The notes beneath the pieces were generated by a model. The model was given only the letters and a program-made list of their open reading frames with translations. It had not been told where the DNA came from and did not search any database. 64,000 nt of DNA from Pelodera strongyloides (lineage: Eukaryota > Nematoda > Chromadorea > Rhabditida > Rhabditidae), in contig JAANDG010000711.1 in assembly GCA_036852015.1 (NCBI GenBank), positions 1-64,000 of the forward strand. The letters are read 5' to 3'. The number at the start of each line of letters is the position of its first letter. Within the stretch, counting starts at the first letter, position 1. A program made the position numbers and the translations under genes. Below are positions 1-12,527 of the stretch, piece after piece.

Positions 1-3000
1 TACAGTCGTAATGTCGCCGCTCGCTCAGGTCTTTTTTCTGAATTGCCATATGTTTGGAAAAGAAATAGAAATAGGGACTGTCTTCTCTGCACTGGGACAG
101 TGGCCCTGGTCCAACGGACACGCAGAAGTGGGAAAGGGTTACCGAAAGTGTGCGAGAGAGGGAGCGAGCAAAGAGAGACACAGAGATAGAGTGAATGGAG
201 ATAGTGAGAGGAGGAAATGCCCAGGGGCAGCTGCCTGCTACGAGAGCTGTTCCTCCGCCGGGGGCAAGCATCGATCCAAAGCCCTCAACTGCACATACTC
301 CTTTCCCTACTATTTGCCTAGAAGGCCACCACGCTTTAAGCTCTCCGCCATCTGCTTCTCTCGCCCTTCTCTCGTTGTCTGACAAGTCTTTTCCACCACC
401 ACCAAATCTCATTCCATCTTCCCATATGCCTTGCCTATATAATTTGCATATTTATTCTGGCCTATTTTCAAGAAAGACCCCCAAAATCCTACTCGGCATT
501 GGGATATCGTTAAGGTACCAGAACTGCCAATAAGAGCCGACTTGGACTGAGTAGTACCACTCATTTCCGGTCCATCAAAAATCCTTTGCTGTTGTATTTT
601 CCCAGACAGATAGACTGCAAGAGCAAATTTGCTGGTTCAACTTATACTTTCGCAGGTATTTCCGCTTTTTGTTGGAGGTTAACATGCAATGAGCCTTCAT
701 TTCAACACTCCAAATATGGAAAATTGATTACACGCTTCAGTGGCTCCGACCCCTAATGTGGAATTAGCGCATGCTTATATGTTTAACAAAATTTCTCTCC
801 CACTCTATAATACAAATGATATTATTGATTTTAACATATTTAATTGAACTTATTGGCGAACCTTTGTAAATCTGTAGGCCGCTCCTTTCGTAATAATTAC
901 GTAACTCTGCCTAGTCTTTTTATTTACACATTTACTCAATTTAATTGGTGTTCTCAACTCTTATTCTTGTCCGCACGAAGCCAGTTAAACCTTTTGTATA
1001 TCTTGTCTCTGTCTTCTGCTTTTTCTTCGTCTTCGCTCCCCCCTGTCTCCAACTCTTCTCTCTCTCGCTCTTTCTCTCGCGCTCTCTCTCCCTTCAGAAA
1101 ATTCAAAAAGCTTCATTCCGTGAAGATTTTCTCGACCCCTCTACAAGTTCACTTTTGCTGAAGGAGCAGGGCAAGAGAGGGTAGCCATTCTCCTAGTGGT
1201 TCTAAGAAGGGATCAGCCCGTTGCCGTCTCCCCTAAAATGTTTATTGTGAGGTTTAGGAAAGCACACTCGCAGTGCTGCTGCCTTACCCTGCTTCTCTCC
1301 CTTCGAGGTGTCGCGCCTTCTGAACTCTCTTCGTAGCGTGTGTGCGTTTCTCCGTAGCGCCATCGTGAAACAGTACTGTATGCCTGCCGAATTAACCCCG
1401 GAAACCCCCACCGGAGATCAATTCTTGAGAAACGCGTACTCACCGGTCATCCCCTTTCGTCCATTTTAGAGGATCCACACAAAATTCGCCTCATTGAACC
1501 TAGTTAAATTTTCGAGTTAAATTTTTAGAAACTGAACTTCGGATCAAATAATGATCTTTTGGGCTTGTGAGCTTTTTGTGGGTTCACACCCTGATCATTC
1601 TGCATATATATAGAAGGTCTAGGGCAAAGTTTGCAACGAAAATAGCAGCAAGCTGTTTGCTCTCTGTCTGTGCAAGTTATGAGAACCTTGGCTATGGAGT
1701 TTCTGCGAATGAGTATTTTGAGAGTTTGCTGACTGTTTTCATTATCTTCACGCATGTCACTATTTAGGAGATCAGTTTTGTTGGAAAGAAATGCGACAGT
1801 GATGTTTGTTTGGTTGCCCCTGTAATTGGCTGAAGTGCAACACGTAGAACCCATTAATAAGAGATCGCAAATATTTGTATTTTGATTTTCCGTCTTCCAA
1901 AGAGTGGCCCTGTTGTCATGGTTTTAAGAAGAGGTGGACTAGCAACAGAGGCGCGTTCTCCAATGTATACGAATTTAATAATGTAAACTACCTAGATGGA
2001 TATGTTGTGTTAATATATAAATATATTTTCAACAATAGCTAAATCTGGGGGGAACCATAGTCGAGCATGAAGCATCACCCCAGTTTATTCCGTCCCACTG
2101 GTTGTCGCCTCAGCTTCCGCCAGTTGTGACGTCAGAGTAACAAGTTTGGCAGTTGGTCTCCCCTGAGGTCCCCGGCTCTCACATCCTTCTCTCTCTCACT
2201 CTCTACCTATATATTCCGATCTTACTCTCTTCCTTTCTCTCTCTCTCTCGCACTTTGTGGCGTGCAAGATTCGAGCTTTCCGTCTACGTCCCAGGCAAAG
2301 ACTGTTCAATCAAATCAGTGAACTATTCTCGTTTGAAAGATCAACATTTATTCCCATTTTCAATTCACTCTAGTCTTTCTATAACCTCGTAGTAGTTCTT
2401 GTTTATTTTTCACCATATGCGAAATTCTTCTTTTCTTCTTTTATTCACACTATTTTCTTTGATCTTCTGTCCCAGTTTAAGGCTTTGCAAACCGTATTCA
2501 TAGCTTCGAATCACAATCAATGTACGCGCTCTGTGCTTACTTCGCGAAGATAAGCGGTACTCTCTGGCTTCCGTACGTAATAACCACAGTTCAACACACT
2601 ATGCATCAAATTAGTGGCAGCTGGGCAAACATAGGTGACTTTCAGTGGCCTTCAGTAGATTTCGAATCATTTCACGATTATACCAATTACTTATTTTCTT
2701 TGGGCAAATTATAGTTTCCTGTCCTAGGCGAGATCGTATTGCGTTTGAAATGCACACTCATGTTAACCGTCTGCGCATTTCCGTAAATTGACCGTTTTTA
2801 TCGTTCGAATCATTTTCCGCTCACACGTAGCTCATCAGAATACGCTACACACCAAACATGTGTGCAGAAAAATGTACATGCAAACATGCACATGTGACCA
2901 CCGACGGCAATCAGTATTACAATTCAATGACATGCTCTATCCTTTCGGTTCGATCGGTGGGTCAGTTAGCAGTAGCCGAGCGGCTCAATGCCAATGCCTC

Positions 3001-6000
3001 TTCACTGACCGTCTGTTTGTACAAGTATTTACCCCGGCAAACCCATCTTTTTGTGCATTTCGTTTCGTTTTCCCGTTGCAGTGTCCCCAATCTGCTCGGT
3101 TCTCCGTTGTGCAATTCGCACTCCGCATCTTCGTCAGACCTCCGTCAATTGTCTATGTTCACTTATCGTTTAAGTCGAACAGTAGCTTTCCCAACACATT
3201 GCATATGACTCACGGCCGACGAGTTATCCTGTCGAACTAACAGAGCCAGACAATAATATAAAGTCCCAAGCGGTCAATGCACTTTGTTTGAATCTTCAGT
3301 TTGAACGTTGTGCCAATGCCGTCTTCCAATGTTCCCACAGTTAACGACTTCATTGGCGCGCAAGGTTTCTTTGAACCAGAAGAGATACCGATGCACTTCA
3401 GACGTTTCACACTGTTTAAATGTTCGTCTAAGCCATTGTCTATAAAGACCACTCTGATCATCTTTACCTAAGGTCAATTGTTAGTAAAATTGACACTGTA
3501 TGCGTTCCTTTCTCGTGTTACTTGCTCTTGTACCAAAGTTGTAGACTAGAAAGACCATCTTGCTATTTTACTATCACAACAAAAATTACGTGCGATAAGC
3601 ACATTTTATGTTGTTTAGTATGTATTTTTTTAACTCATGCATAAGCAACATTAGCTCCTTGATTCCTTAACTCTAATTTGACACCAGAAAACAAATGTCT
3701 TTTACAGGCCACTGAAGCAAGATTAGATTAGCACTAGTCTGTTTTATACAATCAGATTTCCCGTTAAAAAAACCCAGTATATATTAATGAGGTTGTTTGG
3801 AGGTTTTGTTCTCCCAAAAACCCATCCTCTTGAAGTATGCATTCAACGTATGCATTCATGGTGAGGCTGCCCCTTATTGTGCGGTCTCTTCAGTACCTCT
3901 TTCTGTCGTCGCGGACCCTCTCTTCGAAAATTTGGTGCTTTCTTTTAAAATCACTCATGTCTGCTCCTCCCCCTTTTGCATAAAAGGACCATTATTAGTG
4001 CACTAGTATGCAGTATGCATAAAGCATGCGGAAAACGCGTCCTCGCTTTTATTTCTCTATTTCTCTCTCTGAATTCTTTCGCACGCTGTAGTCTTTTTAC
4101 CTCTACCTTTACCTCTGCTCTTTATCCACTCTCGCTCTCCTCTCTGTTTCCCATCTCTCTCCCTCCCTCTCACACTCAACCTCCCCTTTTTCTGCAATTT
4201 CCTCCCCCTCCACAGACATTTTCTCATTCTTCATCGCATTATTGTTCAGCGTTCTTTTTTCCACAGTTGTCACTTTCAACGCCTGCCGATATCTATTGCT
4301 AATTAATGCTTGACTTTGATGACATTAGGTTTCGATAAGCTGAACATAAACACTGTCTGTTTCAAGTGCAAATCACAGTGTTTTCCGTTGCAACCCTCAA
4401 ATGTGTCAATTGTGATGCCAAGATTTTTTAAAAGAATGAAAACTTCGATTTTTACTTAATTAGTTTTTTTATTTAGTTTTTTTTTGTGATTTCAGCTTTA
4501 TGATTTCTTTTCCAACTAGTGTTTAAATAAGCTGTCCATACCTATCGCATCTCTGTCCCTTTTATGTTCATGTACTTGCGCATACCCCTCTCTCTCTCTC
4601 CTCCTCTCTCTCCCGTTTTCGCTGGTTTACTATACCGCGTCGTCCCTCTCTTTCTCTCTCATTCTCCCTTTCTCTCTTTGTCCGCCTCTCAGACTCTTTC
4701 TGTGTCTTCTTCGTCTGCTTCTCTAGATCTTGCAGTCCGCAATCCTTTATTATTTATTTGTTATCCTCCAGTCTGTCCGATGAAGAATGGGATGCTTTCA
4801 GATTAGCGTGAGAAGATAAACATTAAATCATTTTTTCTCCAATAATAAATCAACTCTTATCCGGCGTTCACAATCTATTATCCCAACGTTTTCTGAGCTA
4901 CGATATACGGCCGCTTTTTTGGTATTTAGCTTATGGTCTGTCATTACTCTTTTGCGCAAACGACACTATCAGTGTATGTATTATGTTCTTCTTTAGGACA
5001 TCAGGAGTTACTCTTTAGCATTGTAAAGATCCTTTGGTCCCTTATGAATGAGATTTATGTCACGATATTTAACGAAAGATGCGATTTTACTTAACTTTGC
5101 GGTTTTTTTTTGGTTTTTGCGCGAGGCGTATTGCATTAATTGAAGTACATAGCGCTCATGCCTTCGCGTAGCTCAGAAATTAAAAATGATTATATTGCAA
5201 AGAAATGGCATTCGCACGAAGTTCCAGTACTCTGAACGTCCACTAGTTTCTCAAGACACTTACAAGCAACTTCCGAAAATTCCAAGGACATTTTGGCGCA
5301 TGAGGTTACACGCTTCAGTTAGGGCTAGGGGCCACTCGGTGGAAAAAAAATCATGGTTTTTGGGACAGAGTCTTTTAGAGAGGCACTAAGAATATAGAAG
5401 ACGGACAGACAGAGAGACAAACGGACAGACAAACGGTGACGAAGAAAGAGATAGAAGCCGAGAGTGAGGTGGTGCGAGAGTGAGAAAGACGTCTTGGAAA
5501 GCCATTGAAATTCGAACCATAACCACTGGGGACAAAGAGAAAAAGCCGCCGCAGTGACAATCTCTTAGAATGCCAGTTAGTCTTTTCTTTCGTTTCTAAA
5601 CAAATTGATTATGTGCGTTTAGTATATTATAAATTTACGGGCAACCAACTTCCCTGTCTTTTCTTGTTGATTTATTTTCTACGTTCAGGTAAGATATGTT
5701 TCATAGGTATTGGATCTTTTGTATTCATGAATTAGACGGTATCGATTCATAGAGACATTTTGTTTTGTTTTACTGCAAGATGCGCCGGGCGTATGGTGCT
5801 AATGGGTGTGCTTGAAATAGTAGTTTGTCCCCCGGACGGGACACAAAAGGACCCTGAGAGTGCGGCCACTCAAAATGCAAGGCCGCCTTAAAATGGCCCT
5901 GACGGCTTCCCTTCGTCGAGATTTAGTTTGGACTGTCAGATTAATGGGTGGCGAGGGAAGTGTTTTTCATTGTGCTCGAGTACATAAGGCTTCAGAATGT

Positions 6001-8900
6001 ATTGAGTGTACTATTGGAGGTAACGTAAAGTGCGCGATAACCGAACTTGCCTAGGCCAGTAAGTAAAGGTCCTCAAACATTGTCTCCTGTGCGGGTCTTC
6101 TCCACACGCATCCCACCAGCCCTCCGCTGATTATCGAATTACCTGTCCGTTGGGCAAAAGGGCCCCCCTTTCGAATTCTGTTGGTCCCGCTCATCGAACT
6201 TCCCATAAAACACAAAGCTCTCTAGAATCGAGGTTTGCCTAGGCAAGTGTAAAGTAGAGGCATACTTAGCACTAGCTGTCTGCTCATATTGCGTTTTACT
6301 TTAATTATTGCTGCGCGGTAAGGTTGGAGCAAAAAAAAAACAATGAAACGCTATAAGACGCCCCCGGAAAAAGTACCTCTATATTTTTTACAAATTTAAA
6401 GTGAACTTTCGTGCCTCGCAGTCTACAACATTGTGCTAGATGTTCCCACGGAGGTAGTAGTGCAATAATGAAATGCTGCACTTCGGCTTCTGAGTGCGGT
6501 AGCCTTTGGAATGTGCGGTCTTATTGATTTGAAATGAAATATTTAGGCCTAAGGATATGGTTTTTGAAACTACGTGCACTATGCATTCTTTCTATTTATA
6601 TTTTTTATCTATGCGAGCCATTTAGGTACATAGTTAAGAGGCGTCATTCGCTTCTAATCTGGGCTTTCATGGGAGAACACCACATCCGCACACAAAAACG
6701 CATAAAGCGTCTGATGGCCAATTTAAGCATTTATGTCTTTGTGATAGCAGCATTCGCTGCCTAATTCTATTTAAACTCGGTTCGTGGTATCTTCATTGAG
6801 GCTGCGTCCAAGTCTGTGAAGCTGTGTTTCCATCGCACTCACACTCAATCGCTCGTTTTTATATCAACCTGCGTATGAGCGGGATAACAATCTCTAGCAC
6901 GGTGTTTTCTAGGTCTGTCGACTGTTGCGCTAGCATTAGTCCTTCGAGTTCTATTTTTCAAACTGACAGAATGATACATGGCTCCGCTTCTTCAGCGTAG
7001 TTTTCCTAATCAAATATATCATTCTTCCGCCCTGTTTTGTCGCATTTTTTTGTTGTTCTTTCACAAATATATGATTGATAAAGTCAAGAACTCTATCACT
7101 AAGCTCCTATTTTGCCCATTTTTCAAAATTAGTGTTAATAGCGCCTCTTATTATACAAAATAAGTGTTCCTCGTTTTGCGTATTTCTCAGTGCCTCAGAA
7201 ACAGTAAAATGCTGGACTTTCTGTGATGATAGTCTCTTAATTTTCCTGATGCAATTCTCTATGCGTAAGAGAGTGAAGGATAAAAGGGTTGCTTCCTATC
7301 GAAAAATAAACCATAAAACACGTAGAGATGTGAAAAAGGTTTTTTTGTTGACGTGACGTATTCAGATAAGAGCTCCCTTCTGATAACCGTAGTCGAGAGT
7401 CCGCTACCCACCCCGTCTGTCATAAAGAATAAGACGGCAATGGTCCGGCTAGACCATACCTGCTTTTTTGACTTTATCATTAAGCATCATCTGAATCAAT
7501 AATTGAAAACTTGCACGTTAAGTTAGTGATAGTAAAATATGTGCCGTACATCGTATGAGTAGACATCATATGATTGTTCTTTTCCTTTTCCTTTACCTCA
7601 TAATTCGTGTTCGTAAATTTCAATGTTTCACCTAGTTTAAACTGTTCTCCATTAAACTATGCTCATTTGGTGCCAGCTTGGTTCCAACTTCAAGCATAGG
7701 TTAATTTTTTGCCGTTGGTGGGATCGTATGTGAGTAAAGTAACACTGAAGACACATTAAATAGCTTCTGGTCAGGTTATCATATGTAAACATGTGTTTTT
7801 TTTCCACTATTAACTGTGGCAGAGTTGTTATTAGACTTTGGTCTTTCCTACTATCTTAATGTCGTTCGCTCTCAATGTGTGCGATAAGAATTCATTCGAT
7901 TCTAAAGTGTAATCGATGATGCCTCCTTGCTCCTCTCGGTTCCTTATCTGTAACTGGGGTGTTTAGGGACTTCCCTTATTACTGAATTTTAGTGGCCTTG
8001 GTACCGAATTCTGTCAATTTGCTATTTTTACGGACATTGTGGACGAAAACCCTTTCGAAAAGTTGTAAGAGCAGTCCTAACTACATTTAAGACCATTCGA
8101 TAAAAAGTCAACAGAGTTCAATTATTTCCACTGATCAATCAATAGGGCTCATTTCCGGCCGATTCGCCGGTCCGACCTGCCTCTGTCTATCATCTAATGC
8201 CGCCTTTCTGCGCAAATTTCATGAGAAACTCGGCACTGTGTTGTCTCTTAGGCGAAGCGCTCTTTCGCTCTCTTCTGTATATCTCTTTCTCATTTGCTTC
8301 CCAAAATAGCAAGGCTGTTATACATGTTTGGCACACTGTTTCTCTGCTCGCCCCGATTTGACTACGGAAAATTTGTCAAGGTTACCCGGCAACTTTTTAC
8401 CCCGTCTCAACCGACTATTCTACTTATTCACCATCTTTAAAACATTTCAGATCAACTTGGACATTTCTCACTGACGCAACATTACTGTGCGCGAAAAGTA
8501 TAGGGCAACAACGACAAAAACTAACACCCACTAGGGTGTTTGTTTACCAGTGAACACATACACACGTTTTTGCATCCGTTTTAAATCCACCCATTCTATG
8601 CTAAAGCACTCGCTAGCTTTGGCTTGCCTTTCGTTTGGTAGCCTTGGTCTCCCACAGCTACCAACAACGCATAATTGTTGTGCGTCAATTAGCCACAACC
8701 GACAGTTTCCTGGACACCTCCGCCCTCCAAATGTCAATTTCATTCTTCATCCTTCTCCCCAATTCACCAGTATTATCGTTTCGAGTTTAAGTGTGTTTAG
8801 TTCCTTTCTTGACGTTTGCCAACTTTTTCGTCGCTCGTGCGTTGCGGTCCAGATATTCTCGGGATTGCCCATGTTTAATAATTTATTCATTGATTTTGCA
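1..8900. other. Long non-coding stretch, no gene recognised
   Basis: No exon chain with matching splice phases and no recognisable protein was found on either strand over almost 9 kb. Open frames here are short (under 155 codons), and their translations are dominated by Ser, Leu and Phe from CT-rich sequence. The stretch holds several pyrimidine-rich tracts (about 1020-1095, 2170-2255, 4040-4215, 4580-4700) that read as CT microsatellite-like DNA on the plus strand. It probably includes the upstream control region of the ATPase beta gene that follows. Small RNA genes could be missed by eye. Confidence 0.5.
1010..1095. repeat. CT-rich low-complexity tract
   Basis: A pyrimidine-rich run dominated by CT and TCTC steps on the plus strand. 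Similar tracts recur at 2170-2255, 4040-4215, 4580-4700, 31365-31420 and 45305-45430, and as GA-rich strand equivalents at 21220-21320, 57040-57130 and 57390-57410. They give spurious Ser/Leu-rich open frames. Their placement in intergenic DNA is consistent with microsatellite drift or GAGA-type promoter DNA; the sequence alone does not decide. Confidence 0.6.
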
Positions 8901-8952
8901 GTGTTGAGCGGAAACAGCGTCGCCAACTTAACTTGGGTCACATCTTTTAACC

Positions 8953-11900
8953 ATGTCCAAGGGAAACAACGCTATCGAGGAAAACAATGCTGTAAGTTGG
9001 TAATTACCTAAACGACCATAAATCTCCTAAAACATTTTCATTAAAGGATTTGTAGTTACGCAAGCCAGAGAGCCTGGAATGGAACCATTTGTGGACAATT
9101 ACGTGTAGATAATGGCATACCATAAGTAATGCAATAACGCGTAAAAAATTTAGTGCAACTTATACAAATAGTTCTCTGATTCTTGTGGCATGGTTAATGA
9201 AAAGTGTTTCCTTCAGTTGATGGCAAATGGAAGATCTGAAGAGCCCCGGGATGAGAACTTCAGACAGTTCTTGTACAACAAGGAGAGAGGAACCTGCCTA
9301 GGCAGAACCGCCAAGAGCTGGGGTGAGTTTCGATGTTACTATTATTCTAATCATACTGTTATAAACATAAAACAAATAATTAGACTAACATACTGTAAAA
9401 ACAGAAAAAACCAGTTGTGGTTTATCCTTACGTGTCATTAATTCAGTGCAAATCATCATTTTCTACATCATTTTCTACGCTTGTTTGGCGGCTTTCTGGC
9501 TTGCGTGTCTGGCCATATTCCTCAACACTCTCGACTCAAAAGTGCCTCGCTTCTACGGAAAGGGAACCATCATTGGTATTAACCCAGGTATGGATGTTGC
9601 TTTCTCCTAGCCCATCATAAATATGTTATCAGATGTTCGCGGAAGAGCGTTTCTATCCCATCACTTGGGCAATAGCTATCATTTGTTGTGATTAATATTT
9701 TTCAATGTATTAGTGATGTTTAGTCTACTTGGTGATTCAAACATCACTGTTGATTTTACCGGTCAAAACTAACAGGGACTGGGAGGGCTAATTGCCTTTC
9801 CATGCCTGTTGCGATTGAGAGTATGTACTATTGAGTATGTATGTATGTAGTTATTTTTCTTTGAGTTAGTATGTCTGCGCCCTGACCGATCATCCATTGA
9901 CCGGTTAAGGGCTACACAGCCACTCCTCCTCTCTAATTTGAATGCATTTTGACAGCTCTTGATCGACTCGCACACAAAATGATGCATTCAATTGAAAGCA
10001 ATTTTCGGATGAACTGCGGCAAGGGGCGCAATAATTTGTATCAATGTCGTTTACTAACACGACTTATTAGCGTAGTTTTTATATACATCAGGTCGATCAC
10101 ACATTACTTAAAATTAGCTCGAAAAAACCTGCTGAAAGTTTACAAAGATCAGCAATTTGCGTTCCAGAAAACGAGGATAGTTTGTGATCACTTCGTAGTT
10201 GCTTTGTCTGGCAACTTCACAGTCTTTCTCATTGCTCCTTACTTTTTATTTTACAAAAAAAAAAAAAAAAAAAATCGAGATGTCAGACCAAACGAGGTGT
10301 GATCAGGCGTGAATTTGAAATAAATTTGATGTAAATCGTGGTTGCTCGTGCGCACAGAGAGAAATAATTGAGAGAGTCCAAAGCGGAAGGCATTAAGATA
10401 GGGTTATCGACTTTCAAAAAGAGGACCAGTGCTATCTTCGCATTCGTCCTTTAATAAACATGTCTCTTCAATTATTGATTAAATAAACAAGGCAAGACGG
10501 AGTCGCTCTTGCGGAACCTTTATGTATTGCGGGGATCGTAACCCCCTCTCCCGATTTGCGATGACGCGGAGAGAAATCAAGTGAAGCATTTAACTACCCT
10601 CAACTCTCTCACTCATTGCATCTAGGTAGTGGTTGTTATAGAGCAGAACTTTGAAGTTTCGAAAGGAGCATTGGTTTCGATTCTTTAAAAGCATCTGCCA
10701 CCTCGTATTGAACTATCTATTTAGGTAGTAAGCTGCGGTGGTCTGTATGTCGTGTAACCCGAGACCGCGCGACTCGATTCAGAATGTCTCTATTTGTTCG
10801 TGCTAGCTCCCATATCAAATAAATATGTGTGCGCAGCGTTGAAATGAACCTGCCTGCCGCGATACATCAATGAAGCGGCCGAAAGGGACCCCAGAGACAG
10901 TGCACAACTTCTAACATAACTCTTTAAAGGTTTAATGTTAAAATGAGGAGGAGGTGTCTCGTATCCTTTGTTGGCTTATTCAAAGGTTCTCTAAAAAGAA
11001 GCCGTTGAACAAAGAGCACGAACATCAGTTTGATCATAGCGCGTATAAAAAACCTAACCAACATACATAGGTCCATGCGATTGTATGTATTAATTGTTAT
11101 ATCACGCTTCAGGTGTTGGATACCAACCATGGATTAAGGAGAACCCCGACTCAACACTCATCAAGTTTAACCTGAGAGACAAGAACACTTGGAAACCATA
11201 TGCCGAGCAGCTTTCCGGCTACCTCGAGAAATATAAGGTAATTGTTGTAAAATGATTATCGGCGAAACTCAAACGTTATCGAATCCAATCTACCAATAAC
11301 TAACTATTTAAGAACGCCAACAACACACGTGATTGTGGACCTGGCGAGAACAACAACGGACTTATCGAGGAAGAGGATGCAGTTGCTTGCCGTTTCCCTC
11401 TCACTGAATTCGAAAAGGCCGGATGCTCTGAAGACAAGGATTACGGATATGCCTCCGGAAAGGTTTGTCCGAAATGTTGATCCCTTTTTTCTTTCTTTGC
11501 TTGCTTGAGGGGTATTTAATCAAGCCTGTTGGTATCTTTTACCACGCCCTCGGTTTTGTAAAGCTTGTCAGTGCCTGTTGAAACATGGATACGGGAGATT
11601 ATGTGTTGCAATTCAGTTATCTGTAAGGTGTTGCAACATGTCTCAAGACCAATTAATATGGGCAGCAAAGTGAGAGTGTCTTTAGGTAATGAAGGGTCTT
11701 TAAGTAATGACAAAATAAGTTAACACTTTTTTCAGCCCTGTGTTGTTTTGTCATTGAACCGTCTGATTGGCTGGCGCCCGGTTGACTACCCGCCTTCATC
11801 AGTCCCTGAAGAGGTCGCTGGCCGGTATAAGAACGGATCCATTACTCTCTATTGTACTGGAACGGTAAGAGCTGATTGCTTCATAAGTTCAGCATTCAGC

Positions 11901-12527
11901 ATCTGATTATTAAAATATCATCACTCGGAAAGATTAGCTATTGTTTGGTAAATAGCTCCTTAGGCGTATAGAAGGATTACAGTCAATAAGAGATTCATGT
12001 TTTCTTTAGAATAACGTTGACAAGGAGCACATCGGAAAGGTCACATATCTGCCAGCTGCCGGAATCGATGGAAAGTACTATCCTTATGCCGTCGTGCCCA
12101 ACTACCACCAGCCCATTGTCAGTTACATTTGAACATTTGAACATTTATTAGCTTTACGCACACATCCGCATTTTATGGAAAATACATAAATATATCAATA
12201 TTGTATAAACTAATTCATAAGAAGTAACATTATAGATGTTTTTTTATAAATAAAACTAACGGCCATTTTGTTTACCCTTGGTTGATCATAAACAAGCATG
12301 TCAAGACAAGTATACTTCGTTGCAAATCAAATCACGTGCGTTATTTATTCAAGTTTTTACATTCACGTCTTCAGGCCATGGTCCGTTTCGAGACTCTGCC
12401 GCGCAACAAGCTGGTGCTGGTCGAATGTCGTGCATATGCTCTGAACATTGAGCACGACATCACTGCCAAGTTGGGTTTGGTCCACTTTGAGATGTTCATT
12501 CAAGATAAGGCGCCCCAAACCGAGTAA
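8953..12527 (+). CDS. nkb-1: Na+/K+-ATPase beta subunit
   Basis: Beta subunit of the P-type sodium pump, which chaperones the alpha subunit to the plasma membrane. Eight exons join in frame: 8953-8991, 9217-9322, 9447-9587, 11113-11237, 11313-11462, 11736-11864, 12010-12117, 12375-12527, giving 316 residues, the usual length. A short cytoplasmic N-terminus carries the [12 protein letters not shown] block. One membrane helix follows (about 49-75), then the family signature [17 protein letters not shown] and a large ectodomain. The ectodomain has exactly six cysteines (in DCG, ACR, GCS, PCV, YCT, ECR), matching the three conserved disulfides, and NNT and NGS glycosylation sites. A likely 5' UTR exon begins at 8902 after TTTTGCAG. 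The third intron is 1.5 kb; the others are short. A second ATG at 9220 could start an alternative N-terminus. The family assignment is firm; the symbol is by analogy with nematodes. Confidence 0.95.

Noticed and set aside
5375..5560. Purine-rich repeat GACAGACAGAGAGACAAACGGACAGACAAACGG as a possible structured element
   Set aside because: Simple low-complexity DNA without conserved spacing or a partner arm.
6448..6465. GGAGGTAGTAGTGCAATA, which contains a let-7 family seed
   Set aside because: The only nearby complement is a five-base GTGCA/TGCAC pair, not a precursor-like stem.
10622..10645. let-7-like string CTAGGTAGTGGTTGTTATAG in the ATPase beta intron
   Set aside because: No complementary arm able to form a microRNA precursor hairpin lies within about 100 bases on either side; similarity is probably chance.
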